Part shown: positions 24,145-33,478 of the stretch, piece by piece
How the letters are laid out: every line of letters starts with the position of its first letter
How positions within the stretch are numbered: the stretch's first letter is position 1
DNA from: Burkholderiales bacterium
Lineage (GTDB): Bacteria; Pseudomonadota; Gammaproteobacteria; Burkholderiales; Burkholderiaceae_E
Length of the DNA stretch: 39,280 nt
Reading direction: 5' to 3'
NCBI GenBank assembly: GCA_020248665.1
Contig: JADCHE010000057.1
Coordinates: forward strand, 1-39,280
Program-made: the position numbers and the translations under genes
Notes under the pieces: model-generated
Database searches by the model: none
Seen by the model: the letters and a program-made list of their open reading frames with translations, nothing else
Told to the model about the DNA's origin: nothing

Positions 24145-24974
24145 CGCCCGCGGTCCCGCGCGCGCTTCGCGAACGCGGTGATCCAGGCCGAGGTGCGCCC
24201 GGGCGCGAGCCGCGCGATCAGGTCGCCGAGCCGCGCGTCCGCGCCGATCAGCAGCCGCGTGTCGCCGCGCTCGAGCGCACGCACGATCGCCCCCGCGGCG
24301 TCCGCGGGCGACGTCCGCGCCATCCGCGCGAACTGCGCGGCGAGGTCCTCGGGCGAATCGGCGATGCCGCCGAGGTCGACCACCCGCGCCGACTCGGCGA
24401 TCCGGGTGCGGATGCCGCCGGGCAGCACGACCAGCACCTGCACCCCGGCCTCGCGAAGCTCCTCGCGGAGCACGTCGGAATAGGCGCGCACCGCGGCCTT
24501 CGAGGCCGCGTACATCGACTGCGTCGGCGTCGCGCCGAGCGCGAACACGCTCGAGAGGTTGACGATCGCGGTGTCGGGCCGGCGCGCGAGCTGCGGTACG
24601 AACGCCCGGCAGCCCCGGACCACGCCCCAGAAGTTCACGTCCATCTGCCAGCGCGCGTCGGCCTCGGGCATCGTCGCGGCGGGCGCGACGACCGACACGC
24701 CGGCGTTGTTGACGACGAGGTCCGCGCCGCCCCAGCGGGCCTCGGCGCGGGCCGCGAGCGCGTCAGCGGTCGCCGGGTCGACGACGTCGCAGTCGAGCGC
24801 GTCGACGTCCGCGCCGCGCCCGCGCAGCGCGGCGGCCACCGCGTCGAGCCGCGCGGCGTCGCGGTCGGCGAGCAGCAGCTTCGCGCCGCGGGCCGCGAGC
24901 GCGCCGGCGAGCGCCTCGCCGATGCCGGAGGCCGCGCCGGTGACGACCGCGCCGCGGCCGTTCAGCGAACGCAT
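24141..24974 (-). CDS. Short-chain dehydrogenase/reductase
   Basis: 277 residues, classical SDR: cofactor loop TGAASGIG (12-19), NNAG (89-92), catalytic Ser141/142, Tyr155 and Lys159 (YAASK). Asp38 after the second strand suggests NAD(H) preference. The C-terminal extension (about 190-277) resembles SDRs that act on lipid-like or steroid substrates. It is the first gene of the SDR-DUF1214-DUF1254 unit and is divergent from the AroE-like gene across 66 bp. Substrate unknown. Confidence 0.9.
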   Translation of the reverse strand: MRSLNGRGAVVTGAASGIGEALAGALAARGAKLLLADRDAARLDAVAAALRGRGADVDALDCDVVDPATADALAARAEARWGGADLVVNNAGVSVVAPAATMPEADARWQMDVNFWGVVRGCRAFVPQLARRPDTAIVNLSSVFALGATPTQSMYAASKAAVRAYSDVLREELREAGVQVLVVLPGGIRTRIAESARVVDLGGIADSPEDLAAQFARMARTSPADAAGAIVRALERGDTRLLIGADARLGDLIARLAPGRTSAWITAFAKRARDRGR

Positions 24975-25040
24975 CGGGATGCGCGACCGGTCCGCGCGGA
25001 TGCGCTACGGTGACGGCCTTCGGAGACCAGGGAGACCCGC

Positions 25041-25868
25041 ATGGCGGCAGCATCGACGGACCAGGTGGACTTCGTCAACGGCGGCACCCGGCTCTTCGGC
25101 ATCGTCGGCGACCCGATCGCGCAGGTGCGTTCGCCGGAGATGGTGACCTGGGAACTGCGCCGGCGCGGCCTCGACGCGGTGCTGGTGCCGATCCACGTGT
25201 TCGAGGCCGAGTTCGACGCGGTGCTGCCGGCGCTGATGCGTGTCGCGAACCTCGATGGGCTGGTGTTCACCATCCCGTTCAAGCGGCGCGCCTGCGCGCT
25301 CGCCGCGAGCCTCGGCGCGCAGGCGCGCGCGGTCGGCGCGATCAACGCGCTCGCGCGCGGCGCCGACGGCCGCTGGCACGGCGAGATCTTCGACGGGCTG
25401 GGCTGCGTCGAGGGGCTGCAGCGCGCGGGCGTCGCGGTCCGCGGCGCGCGCGTGATGCTGGTCGGCCTGGGCGGCGCAGGCACCGCGATCGCCGCGGCGT
25501 TCGCCGCCGAGCGGCCCGCGTCGATGCGGCTCTTCGACCTCGACGCGGCGCACTGCGGGCGCGTTGCCGCGATGGTGCAGGCCGCGAGCCCGGTCACCGA
25601 GGTCGAGGTCGGCCCGCCGGTCGTCGACGGCGTCGACCTGCTGGTCAACGCGACGCCGGTCGGCATGCTCGACGACCCGCGCCTGCCGATCGAGGCGGCG
25701 AGCCTGCCGTCGTCGCTCGTGGTGTTCGACGCGATCGTGAAGCCGGAGGTCACGCCGCTGCTCGCGTTCGCCGCGTCGCAGGGCTGCCGCGCGATCGGCG
25801 GTCGCGAGATGATGCGCGGGCAGATCGCGCGGATCGTCGACTTCCTCGCGGCGACGCGGCGGGGCTGA
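25041..25868 (+). CDS. Shikimate dehydrogenase-like oxidoreductase (divergent AroE paralogue)
   Basis: 275 residues with the AroE two-domain fold. The catalytic Lys81 (FTIPFKRRA) and Asp118 (GEIFDGLG) and Asn102 (INALA) are present, with the Rossmann loop LVGLGGAGTAIA at about 140-151. The substrate pocket differs from true AroE: the S-x-S-P motif reads V-R-S-P (Ser31 kept, first Ser replaced), the following His/Asn is Val, and Asn-Thr-Asp-Gly is Ile-Phe-Asp-Gly. It may act on quinate, a deoxy analogue or another cyclic hydroxy-acid. Such paralogues are common in Burkholderiales. Confidence 0.85.
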   Translation: MAAASTDQVDFVNGGTRLFGIVGDPIAQVRSPEMVTWELRRRGLDAVLVPIHVFEAEFDAVLPALMRVANLDGLVFTIPFKRRACALAASLGAQARAVGAINALARGADGRWHGEIFDGLGCVEGLQRAGVAVRGARVMLVGLGGAGTAIAAAFAAERPASMRLFDLDAAHCGRVAAMVQAASPVTEVEVGPPVVDGVDLLVNATPVGMLDDPRLPIEAASLPSSLVVFDAIVKPEVTPLLAFAASQGCRAIGGREMMRGQIARIVDFLAATRRG

Positions 25869-25879
25869 TCCGGGCCCGG

Positions 25880-27133
<1,254 letters not shown>

Positions 27134-27196
27134 GGGGCGGGCCCGCGACGCGTACGGTGCGCGGCCGTCATCGCGCCGCGCCGGCGGGCGGTGCGC

Positions 27197-27892
27197 TCAT
27201 CCGAGCGCGAGCGGTCCGGGTGCGAGCGCGACCGCGTCGCGCCCCGCTCGGAACAGCCAGCCGTCGTGTGGCCCGTGCAGCATGACCGCGCCGTCGCGCA
27301 CCGCGAGCCAGTCGCCCTCGGGCAGCCCGATCACCGTGTCGCGCGGCGAGAGCACCAGGTACTCGGCCAGGCGCTGCCGGCGCGTCTCGCCCTGGTGGCC
27401 GGGCGGCATCGCGTCGGTGTAGTGGCAGTTCAGCTGGAACGGCACCAGCGCGAGCGAGCCGAGCCCGCCCGGTTCGACGATCGGCATGTCGTTGGTCGTG
27501 CGGATCGTCGGGCAGGCGAGCACCGAGCCCGCGCTCCAGCCCACGTAGGGCAGCCCGCCGAGCGCCGCGTCGCGGATCGGCCCGAGCCAGCCGCGCCGGC
27601 GCGACTCGCGCAGCAGCCGGAAGGTGTTGCCGCCACCGACCAGCACCAGCTCGGCCGAGGCGAGCGCGGCCGCCGGATCGTCGGCGCGGTGCGCCGGCAC
27701 GATCTCGAGGTCGAGCGGCGCGAGCGCCGCGCGCACGTTCGCCGCGTAGTCGTCCCACGCGATCGTCGTGCCGGCGAACGGCAGGAACAGCGCCCGGCGC
27801 CGCCCGGCCGCGGCCTCGGCGATCGCGTCGAGCGCGTGCGCGAGGTAGCGGCCGTCGGGCATCCGCGAGTTGGACAGCAGCAGCAGGTTCAT
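27197..27892 (-). CDS. pepE: Dipeptidase E (peptidase S51)
   Basis: 231 residues, close to E. coli PepE (229). Catalytic residues fall at the same numbers as in the E. coli enzyme: Ser120 in VGWSAGS, Asp135 in RTTNDMP and His157 in LNCHYTD. It is a cytoplasmic serine peptidase that splits dipeptides with an N-terminal Asp. The ATG at 27892 fits the family start MNLLLLSNSR; longer in-frame versions run into the TPP-riboswitch region and are rejected. Divergent from cytX; the MFS gene follows on the same strand and might import or export a peptide product. Confidence 0.95.
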   Translation of the reverse strand: MNLLLLSNSRMPDGRYLAHALDAIAEAAAGRRRALFLPFAGTTIAWDDYAANVRAALAPLDLEIVPAHRADDPAAALASAELVLVGGGNTFRLLRESRRRGWLGPIRDAALGGLPYVGWSAGSVLACPTIRTTNDMPIVEPGGLGSLALVPFQLNCHYTDAMPPGHQGETRRQRLAEYLVLSPRDTVIGLPEGDWLAVRDGAVMLHGPHDGWLFRAGRDAVALAPGPLALG

Positions 27893-28046
27893 CGCGACCG
27901 GACCGTGGGCGACGACGCGCAGTGTAGGCCAGCGCGGCCCGCGCGCGCCGGCCGAGGCGTGCCACCGGTCGCGGAACGCCCGCGCCGCCACCCGGCCTCG
28001 CGATCGCGTACACTGCGCGCCTCGCGCGGGGCTCGCCCGCGCGCAC

Positions 28047-28136
28047 TGCTGGGGGTGCCGTGCCCGCGCGCGTCGCGGGTCGCGGCTGAGAGAGTCCCCT
28101 CGAACCTGATCGAGGTCATCCTCGCGTAGGGAAGCA
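28047..28136 (+). promoter_or_regulatory. TPP riboswitch (THI element) ahead of cytX
   Basis: The conserved THI-box parts are all present in order: GGGGTGCC (28052-28059), GCTGAGAG (28085-28092), ACCTGATC (28104-28111), then GGTCATCCTCGCGTAGGGA. P1 pairs TGCT (28047-28050) with AGCA (28133-28136). The ribosome-binding site of cytX, AGGGA (28128-28132), is itself part of the conserved 3' end of the aptamer, and the ATG begins 4 nt after P1. Binding of TPP should therefore hide the site directly. An 8-bp hairpin (28023-28043) precedes the aptamer and TACACT at 28009-28014 may be the -10 box. Confidence 0.93.
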
Positions 28137-28140
28137 CACC

Positions 28141-29454
28141 ATGTCGACGTCCGTCGTCCGCAATTCCGCGCTCGTCCCCGTTCCCTCCGCCGACCGGCCA
28201 TTCGGCTGGCGCGACCACGCCTCGCTGTGGCTGAGCCTCGGCGTCGGCCTGCTGGTGATGCAGGTCGGCTCGTTCCTCGTGCCCGCGATGGGCACGCAGG
28301 CGGCGCTGCTCGCGATCGTGGGCGGCTCGGTGCTCGGCGCCGGCCTGCTCGCCTGGACCGCGAAGATCGGCTGCGACAGCGGCCTGTCGAGCGCGGGCCT
28401 GATGCACGCGACCTACGGCAGCGCGTTCGCGCGGCTGCCGATCGTGCTCAACATCGTCCAGCTGGTCGGCTGGACCACCTTCGAGCTGGTGGTGATGCGC
28501 GACGGCGTGGTCGCGATCCTGCGGCAGGCCGGCCTGCTCCCGCCCGCGGCGCCCGCCGCGCCCGAGGCCGCGCTCGCGCTGACCTCGCCGTGGTCGATGC
28601 CCTGGCCGGCGACGGTCGCCACGCTCGCGTTCGGCGCGGTGCTGGTGCTGCTGGTGAACGGGCAGATGACGACGCTGGTGCGCCGCTTCATGAGCCGCTT
28701 CGGGCTGCCGCTGGTGGTGCTGTCGCTCGCGTGGCTGACCTGGCAGTTCCTCGGCCGTGCGCAGGCGCAGGGCTGGGAGGCGATCTGGAACCGGCCCGGC
28801 ACGGGCGGCATGAGCACGCTCGGCGCGCTCGACCTGGTCATCGCGATGCCGATCTCCTGGCTGCCACTGGTCGCGGACTTCTCGCGGCACGGCCGCGACG
28901 GCCGCGGCGCGCTCGCCGGCACCTGGCTCGGCTACGCGATCGCCAACGCCTGGTGCTATGCGCTCGGCGTGCTGGTCGCGCTGACCACGCCGTCGGCCGA
29001 CCTGGTCGCCGCGCTGCTGCTCGCGCAGGGCGGCCTGGTCGCGCTCGGCCTCATCCTGATCGACGAGCTCGACAACGCCTACGGCGACGTCTACTCCGGC
29101 GCGGTCGCCGGCCACAGCCTCGCGCCCGGCGGCAGCGTGCGGCGCTGGGGCGTCGTGATGGCGATCGCCTGCACCGCGCTCGCGCTGGTGCTGCCGATGC
29201 ACGGGCTCGAACCGTTCCTGCTGATGCTGTCGTCGGTGTTCGTGCCGCTGTACGGCACGATCCTCGGCCGCCTGGGCGGGGCGCGCGACGTCGCCGCGCG
29301 CGTCGGCGCGATGGCGGTGGACTGGACGACGGTCGGCATCTGGGTCGCCGGTGTGGCCTGCTTCCACCTGCTGCCGAAGCTCGCTCCGGTGCTCGGCGCG
29401 GCCCTGCCGACGCTCGCGCTGACCTTCGTGCTGGCGCGGCTGACGCGGCGCTGA
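28141..29454 (+). CDS. cytX: NCS1-family hydroxymethylpyrimidine transporter CytX
   Basis: 437 residues with about twelve membrane segments and NCS1 features (ASLWLSLGVGLLVMQVGSFLVPAMG, VGWTTFELVVMRDG, AMPISWLPLVADFSRHGRDG). CytX proteins are the NCS1 carriers found next to thiamine genes or under TPP riboswitches and are predicted to import hydroxymethylpyrimidine for thiamine synthesis. The riboswitch immediately upstream supports this assignment and implies repression when TPP is plentiful. No thi gene follows: the next gene is a luciferase-like oxidoreductase beyond a strong hairpin. Confidence 0.93.
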   Translation: MSTSVVRNSALVPVPSADRPFGWRDHASLWLSLGVGLLVMQVGSFLVPAMGTQAALLAIVGGSVLGAGLLAWTAKIGCDSGLSSAGLMHATYGSAFARLPIVLNIVQLVGWTTFELVVMRDGVVAILRQAGLLPPAAPAAPEAALALTSPWSMPWPATVATLAFGAVLVLLVNGQMTTLVRRFMSRFGLPLVVLSLAWLTWQFLGRAQAQGWEAIWNRPGTGGMSTLGALDLVIAMPISWLPLVADFSRHGRDGRGALAGTWLGYAIANAWCYALGVLVALTTPSADLVAALLLAQGGLVALGLILIDELDNAYGDVYSGAVAGHSLAPGGSVRRWGVVMAIACTALALVLPMHGLEPFLLMLSSVFVPLYGTILGRLGGARDVAARVGAMAVDWTTVGIWVAGVACFHLLPKLAPVLGAALPTLALTFVLARLTRR

Positions 29455-29528
29455 GCGGGCCGCCGACCGGCCTGCGATCCGGCCCCGGACCGGGCTCGAC
29501 GCCCGCCGCCGCGACCTCCCGCACATCC

Positions 29529-29559
29529 CGGCCGCGGCGCGGCCGTTGCGCCGCGGCCG
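29529..29559. terminator. 12-bp hairpin after cytX
   Basis: CGGCCGCGGCGC (29529-29540), 7-nt loop, GCGCCGCGGCCG (29548-29559) is a perfect 12-bp stem, 74 bp after the cytX stop. It lacks a U-tract. It may separate the cytX transcript from the downstream oxidoreductase gene, for which CACAAT (29589-29594) may be a -10 box. Confidence 0.4.
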
Positions 29560-29622
29560 CCCGCCCCCGGTGATCGGGCGCGTCCTGCTGCACAATGAGC
29601 GGTCCCGACCGACGAGCCGACC

Positions 29623-30642
29623 ATGATCCCGCTGTCCGTCCTCGACCTCGTCCCCGTGCGCCTCGGCGACACGCCGGCCGACGCGCTGCGCAAGTCGCTC
29701 GACCTCGCCCGCCACGCCGAGCGCTGCGGGTTCACCCGCTACTGGGTTGCCGAGCACCACAACATGACCGGCATCGCCAGCTCGGCGACCTCGGTCGTCA
29801 TCGGCTGGCTCGCCGGCGGCACCAGCACGATCCGCGTCGGCTCCGGCGGCGTGATGCTGCCGAACCACTCGCCACTGGTGATCGCCGAGCAGTTCGGCAC
29901 GCTCGAGTCGCTGTACCCGGGCCGCATCGACCTCGGCCTCGGGCGCGCGCCCGGCACCGACCAGACGACGATGCGCGCGCTGCGCGTCGACCCGCGCGCG
30001 GCCGAGCACTTCCCCGACGACGTCGCCGCGCTGCGGATGCTGTTCGACGAGGCCGAGCCCGGCCAGGCGGTGCGCGCGGTGCCCGGGGCGGGCCTGAAGG
30101 TCCCGCTCTGGATCCTCGGCTCGAGCCTGTACGGCGCGCAGGTCGCCGCCTACTTCGGGCTGCCCTACGGGTTCGCGTCGCACTTCGCGCCCGACGAGCT
30201 CGACGCGGCGCTGCACGTCTACCGCGGGCAGTTCAAGCCGAGCGTCCAGCAGGCGCGCCCGCACGCGATGCCCTGCATCAACGTCGTCTGCGCCGACACC
30301 GACGACGAGGCGCGGCGGCTCTTCACCAGCCTGCAGCAGCGCTTCGTCGACATGGTCCGCAACCGGCGCGGCCTGCTGTCGCCGCCGATCGACGACATCG
30401 AGACCTACTGGACGCCGCACGAGAAGGCGCACGCGATGCGGATGCTCGCCTGCTCGTTCGTCGGCTCGCCCGAGACGGTGCGCCGCGAGCTGCAGCGCTT
30501 CGTCGAGCGCACGCGCTGCGACGAGCTGATGGTGAGCGCCGCGATCTTCGACCACGACGCGCGCAAGCGCTCGTACGCGCTGCTCGCCGAAGTCGGCCGC
30601 GCGCTCGAGCCGGCGCGCGGCGCCGCGTTCGAGGCCGCCTGA
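29623..30642 (+). CDS. Luciferase-like (LLM) flavin-dependent oxidoreductase, YhbW type
   Basis: 339 residues. Signatures are [83 protein letters not shown] and [23 protein letters not shown]. This is the MsnO8/YhbW group of the bacterial luciferase-like family, TIM barrels that use reduced FMN and oxygen; the substrate of YhbW-type proteins is unknown. No flavin reductase is adjacent. The start ATG fits the family N-terminus. Confidence 0.93.
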   Translation: MIPLSVLDLVPVRLGDTPADALRKSLDLARHAERCGFTRYWVAEHHNMTGIASSATSVVIGWLAGGTSTIRVGSGGVMLPNHSPLVIAEQFGTLESLYPGRIDLGLGRAPGTDQTTMRALRVDPRAAEHFPDDVAALRMLFDEAEPGQAVRAVPGAGLKVPLWILGSSLYGAQVAAYFGLPYGFASHFAPDELDAALHVYRGQFKPSVQQARPHAMPCINVVCADTDDEARRLFTSLQQRFVDMVRNRRGLLSPPIDDIETYWTPHEKAHAMRMLACSFVGSPETVRRELQRFVERTRCDELMVSAAIFDHDARKRSYALLAEVGRALEPARGAAFEAA

Positions 30643-30706
30643 GTTCCCGCCGGCGCCGCGAGGCGGCGCAGCGCCGTCCGATCCGTCACCGCCCGGAGGG
30701 TCCGTC

Positions 30707-31306
30707 GTGTCCGATCGCAGCTTCGAGTTCTTCTTCGACGTCGCGTCCGCCTACAGCTGGATCGCGAGCACGCAGGTCGAGGCGCTCGCCGCCCGGACGG
30801 GCGCGCGGGCGGTCTGGCGGCCGTTCGTGCTCGGCTTCGCCTTCAAGGCGACCGGCAACGAGACCCCCGCGCGGATCCCCGCCAAGGCGGCCTGGATGAA
30901 GGCCGACCTCGGCCGGTGGGCGCGCCGCTACGGCCTCGCCTACACCTACCCCTCGCGCTTCCCGATCGCGTCGATGGGCGCGCAGCGGCTGCTGGTCGCC
31001 GCGCGCCGCCTCGAGGGCGAGGCCGCGGTCCCCCGGCTCGCCGCGACGCTGTTCGACGCCGCCTGGGGCCACGACCGCGACATGACCGATCCGCGGGTGC
31101 TCGCGCGCTGCGCGCAGGACGCGGGCTGCGACCCGGAGCGGCTGCTCGCGGCGCTCGAGGCGCCAGAGACCAAGGCCGAGCTGAAGGCGAACACCGACGA
31201 CGCGATCGCCCGCGGCGTCTTCGGCGCGCCCGCGTTCTTCGTCGACGGCGAGCTGCACTGGGGCAACGACCGGCTCGACTTCGTCGAGGACGCGCTGCGC
31301 CGATGA
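30707..31306 (+). CDS. 2-hydroxychromene-2-carboxylate isomerase-like (DsbA/kappa-GST fold)
   Basis: 199 residues, GTG start with GGAGGG upstream. The thioredoxin-fold start FEFFFDVASAYSWIAS carries Ser14 at the glutathione-activating position used by kappa GSTs and NahD. Other family parts are RPFVLGFAFKATGNETP, YTYPSRFPIASM and GVFGAPAFFVDGELHWGNDRLDFVEDAL at the end. Members isomerise glutathione adducts in aromatic degradation; here there are no ring-cleavage genes, so the substrate is open. Its stop overlaps the next open frame (ATGA at 31303). Confidence 0.9.
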   Translation: MSDRSFEFFFDVASAYSWIASTQVEALAARTGARAVWRPFVLGFAFKATGNETPARIPAKAAWMKADLGRWARRYGLAYTYPSRFPIASMGAQRLLVAARRLEGEAAVPRLAATLFDAAWGHDRDMTDPRVLARCAQDAGCDPERLLAALEAPETKAELKANTDDAIARGVFGAPAFFVDGELHWGNDRLDFVEDALRR

Positions 31307-31716
31307 CCGTCGGCGGCGCCGTGCGCGCGACGCTCGTGCTGCTGGAGACGAAGACGGCGTCGGGCGCGCGCCGGGAGGCCGACGGCGACCCGCGCACCTG
31401 GGTCTGGAACCGCGGCGAGCGCACGCAGCCGTCGCTCGATGGCGTCGCCTGGCCGGAGTGCGTCGAGACGCCGGCCGGCGCGGGCGCGCCACCGATCGCC
31501 GTGCCCTTCGTCGCGCGCGGCAACGAGCCGCTCTGGCGGCTCGACCTCGACGCCCGGCGCATCCGCTTCGTGACCGGCCTCGACGCCGCGCCGGTCGAGG
31601 CGCCGACCCCCGCGCCGCGACGACGGCGCGGGCCGGGTGCTCGCGCGACGCTGACCCGAACCGTTCCACCCCCCTCCGGAGGAGAGCCGACATGGCCAAG
31701 GAGTACCCGCAGCTGA
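31303..31716 (+). pseudogene. Probable remnant of a COG3650-like small envelope protein gene
   Basis: A 137-residue frame begins at an ATG overlapping the isomerase stop. It contains AVPFVARGNEPLWRLDLDARRIRFVT, resembling the GNEPxW core of COG3650/META-type envelope proteins, preceded by SGARREADGDPRTWVWNRGE. It has no signal peptide and lacks the C-terminal strands with paired cysteines that such proteins normally carry. After residue about 105 it becomes Arg/Pro-rich and runs 25 nt into the AhpD-like gene in another frame. I read it as a decayed gene, but a short functional protein is not excluded. Confidence 0.4.
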
Positions 31717-32042
31717 TCGCCGACATCGGCACGATGACGAAGAAGATCCGGGCCGAGGCGCCGGGCACGATGGCCGGCTTCGACGCGATGGCCAAGGCGA
31801 CGATGGCCGACGGTGCGCTGACGCACGGCCAGAAGGAGCTGATCGCTCTCGCGATCGGCGTGGCCACGCGCTGCGACGGCTGCATCGGCTACCACGCGAA
31901 GGCGCTCGTGCGCGCGGGCGTGCCGCGCGCGCAGCTGGTCGACATGCTCGCCGTCGCGACCTACATGGGCGGCGGCCCGTCCCTGATGTACGCGGCCGAC
32001 GCGCTGCGCGCGTACGAGCAGTTCGGCGGCGCGTCCGAGTGA
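31692..32042 (+). CDS. AhpD-like carboxymuconolactone decarboxylase-family protein
   Basis: 116 residues. The AhpD-type redox signature is complete: Glu49, Cys61-x-x-Cys64 and His68 in KELIALAIGVATRCDGCIGYHAKAL. YdfG-like single-domain members act as small thiol peroxidases or reductases, or are of unknown role. GGAGGAGA lies before the ATG. It is preceded by the probable remnant gene and followed 34 bp later by the MOSC gene on the same strand, so the two may be cotranscribed. Confidence 0.92.
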   Translation: MAKEYPQLIADIGTMTKKIRAEAPGTMAGFDAMAKATMADGALTHGQKELIALAIGVATRCDGCIGYHAKALVRAGVPRAQLVDMLAVATYMGGGPSLMYAADALRAYEQFGGASE

Positions 32043-32076
32043 CCACGCGTTTTCCGGGCGCGGCGACGCGATCGCG

Positions 32077-32610
32077 ATGACCCGCGCCGACGGCGGCCTG
32101 CGCGCGCTCGCCGCGACCTTCCCGCGCGCGGGACGGCTCGAGGCGATCGTGCTGCGCCCGGCGCGCGGCGAACCGGCGCGCCGCGTCGAGGTCACGCTCG
32201 CGATCGCGGCGCGCGGCCTCGACGGCGACCGTGGCGCGCTGCGCGCATCGCGCACGCCGCGCGTCGGCGCGCGCCAGGTCACGCTGATCCAGGCCGAGCA
32301 CCTGCCGGCGATCGCCGCGCTGGTCGGCCTCGACGCGGTCGCGCCCGAGGCGCTGCGGCGCAACCTGGTGGTGTCGGGCGTCAACCTGGTCGCCGCACGG
32401 ACGCTCTTCCCCGACGTGCCGCTGCGGCTGCGTCTCGGCGACGCGGTGGTGCTCGAGGTGACCGGCCCCGCGGAGCCGTGCTCCAGGATGGAGGTCGCGC
32501 TCGGCCCCGGCGGCTACGTCGCGATGCGCGGCCACGGCGGCGTCACCGCGCGGGTGCTCGAGGGCGGGCCGCTGCGGGTCGGCGACGCGGTTCGGGTGAC
32601 GGTCGGTTGA
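32077..32610 (+). CDS. MOSC-domain protein
   Basis: 177 residues. The MOSC fold is recognised from GRLEAIVLRPARGEPARRVEV, GLDGDRGALR, RQVTLIQAEHLPAIA, RRNLVVSGVNLVA, LRLGDAVVLEVTGPAEPCSRME and GVTARVLEGGPLRVGDAV. The conserved Cys in EPCSRME is the likely sulfur or molybdenum-cofactor contact. Stand-alone MOSC proteins (YiiM/YuaD type) reduce N-hydroxylated compounds or have unknown function. It ends 3 bp before the convergent toxin gene. Confidence 0.92.
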   Translation: MTRADGGLRALAATFPRAGRLEAIVLRPARGEPARRVEVTLAIAARGLDGDRGALRASRTPRVGARQVTLIQAEHLPAIAALVGLDAVAPEALRRNLVVSGVNLVAARTLFPDVPLRLRLGDAVVLEVTGPAEPCSRMEVALGPGGYVAMRGHGGVTARVLEGGPLRVGDAVRVTVG

Positions 32611-32613
32611 GCC

Positions 32614-33147
32614 TCAGCCCTCGGTGCCCAGGTGCCGGCGCGCGGCGCGGTCGAGCGCCGCGTCGAAGGTGACCAGCGGCGCGCGCAGCTCGGCCGCGAG
32701 CCACAGGTAGGCCGCGTCGTACGGCGTGATGCCGTAGCTCATCGCGAGGCCGGCGATCGCGGCCGGGTCGACCGGCGCGCGCTCGATCGCGAGCGCGCGG
32801 AAGTCGGCGAGCCCCTGCGCGGCCACCTCGCCGAGCCCGGCCGCGGCCTTGCGCGCGGCGACGCTCGCGATCTCGTAGTCGACCAGCCACGGCGCGTGCA
32901 GCGTGGTGCCGGCGAGTGCGCGCAGCGCGTCGTCGCGGCCGGGCTCGTCGAACAGCACCGCGGCGAGCACCGCCGCGTCGACGACGACCGGGTGGCGCGC
33001 GCGCAGCGCGAGCGAGGGTTCGGCGACGCGCACCCGCGCGGTCCGGGTGGCGGCGCGGCCCGTGTCCCGGTCCCCTGCGCGGCCCACCTCGCGTCCGCCT
33101 TCGCCCCCGGCCTCGCGGCCCCGGCGGCCGGTCGCGGCGGCGCTCAC
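32614..33147 (-). CDS. PIN-domain (VapC/FitB-like) toxin
   Basis: 177 residues from the GTG at 33147, which overlaps the antitoxin stop (GTGA). PIN acidic residues are Asp57 (VVVDAAV), Glu92 (VDYEIAS), Asp144 (TPYDAAYL) and Asp162 (VTFDAAL), giving a metal-dependent ribonuclease site. The first 50 residues are a low-complexity Gly/Arg/Glu stretch not typical of VapC; a GTG at 33033 would give 139 residues, the usual size, but has no visible ribosome-binding site. Likely cleaves tRNA or other RNA when released from its antitoxin. Confidence 0.85.
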   Translation of the reverse strand: MSAAATGRRGREAGGEGGREVGRAGDRDTGRAATRTARVRVAEPSLALRARHPVVVDAAVLAAVLFDEPGRDDALRALAGTTLHAPWLVDYEIASVAARKAAAGLGEVAAQGLADFRALAIERAPVDPAAIAGLAMSYGITPYDAAYLWLAAELRAPLVTFDAALDRAARRHLGTEG

Positions 33148-33443
33148 CGCCCGCTGCGCTCCGCGCGCAGCAGCTCGGCCGCGCGTGGTCCGCCGCGCAC
33201 CGGCTTCGGCCGGCGCGCGAGGTGCTCGCGCGCGATCTGCTCGATCGGGCGCGCGTCCGGACGGGGCGCACGCGCCGCGGGCGAAGCCCAGCCGAGCGCC
33301 GGCGACGCGGCCGCCTCCTCGGCCGCCGCGCGCTCCACGATCGCCATCAGCTCGCCCTGCAGCGAGCGGTGGTGGCGCGCCGCGCGCTGGCGCAGCGCGG
33401 CGGCGATCGACTCGGGCACGTCCTTGATCGACAGGTTGGGCAT
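33144..33443 (-). CDS. FitA-like ribbon-helix-helix antitoxin
   Basis: 99 residues. The N-terminus, MPNLSIKDVPESIAAALRQRAARHHRSLQGELMAIVERAA, is the FitA/Arc-type ribbon-helix-helix DNA-binding fold; the rest is a flexible, Ala/Pro/Arg-rich tail expected to wrap the toxin. It overlaps the PIN toxin start by 4 nt, the standard layout for VapBC/FitAB pairs. The palindrome at 33468-33478, 25 bp before its start codon, is a likely autoregulatory operator. The divergent AAA ATPase gene starts 107 bp away and may share this control region. Confidence 0.87.
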   Translation of the reverse strand: MPNLSIKDVPESIAAALRQRAARHHRSLQGELMAIVERAAAEEAAASPALGWASPAARAPRPDARPIEQIAREHLARRPKPVRGGPRAAELLRAERSGR

Positions 33444-33467
33444 CGGCGCTCCGCACCAGGGCTTGGC

Positions 33468-33478
33468 GCCATTATGGC
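33468..33478. promoter_or_regulatory. Palindromic operator GCCAT-T-ATGGC with -10-like box
   Basis: A perfect 11-bp palindrome lies between the FitA-like antitoxin and the divergent AAA operon. On the minus strand it contains CATAAT (33476-33471), a plausible -10 box 28 bp from the antitoxin ATG. Position and symmetry fit a ribbon-helix-helix antitoxin site; no convincing -35 is seen. Confidence 0.45.

Noticed and set aside
27889-30555. Long minus-strand frame opposite cytX and the luciferase-like gene
   Set aside because: Composition typical of a shadow frame (Arg/Gln/His/Ala); both plus-strand genes have clear family signatures.
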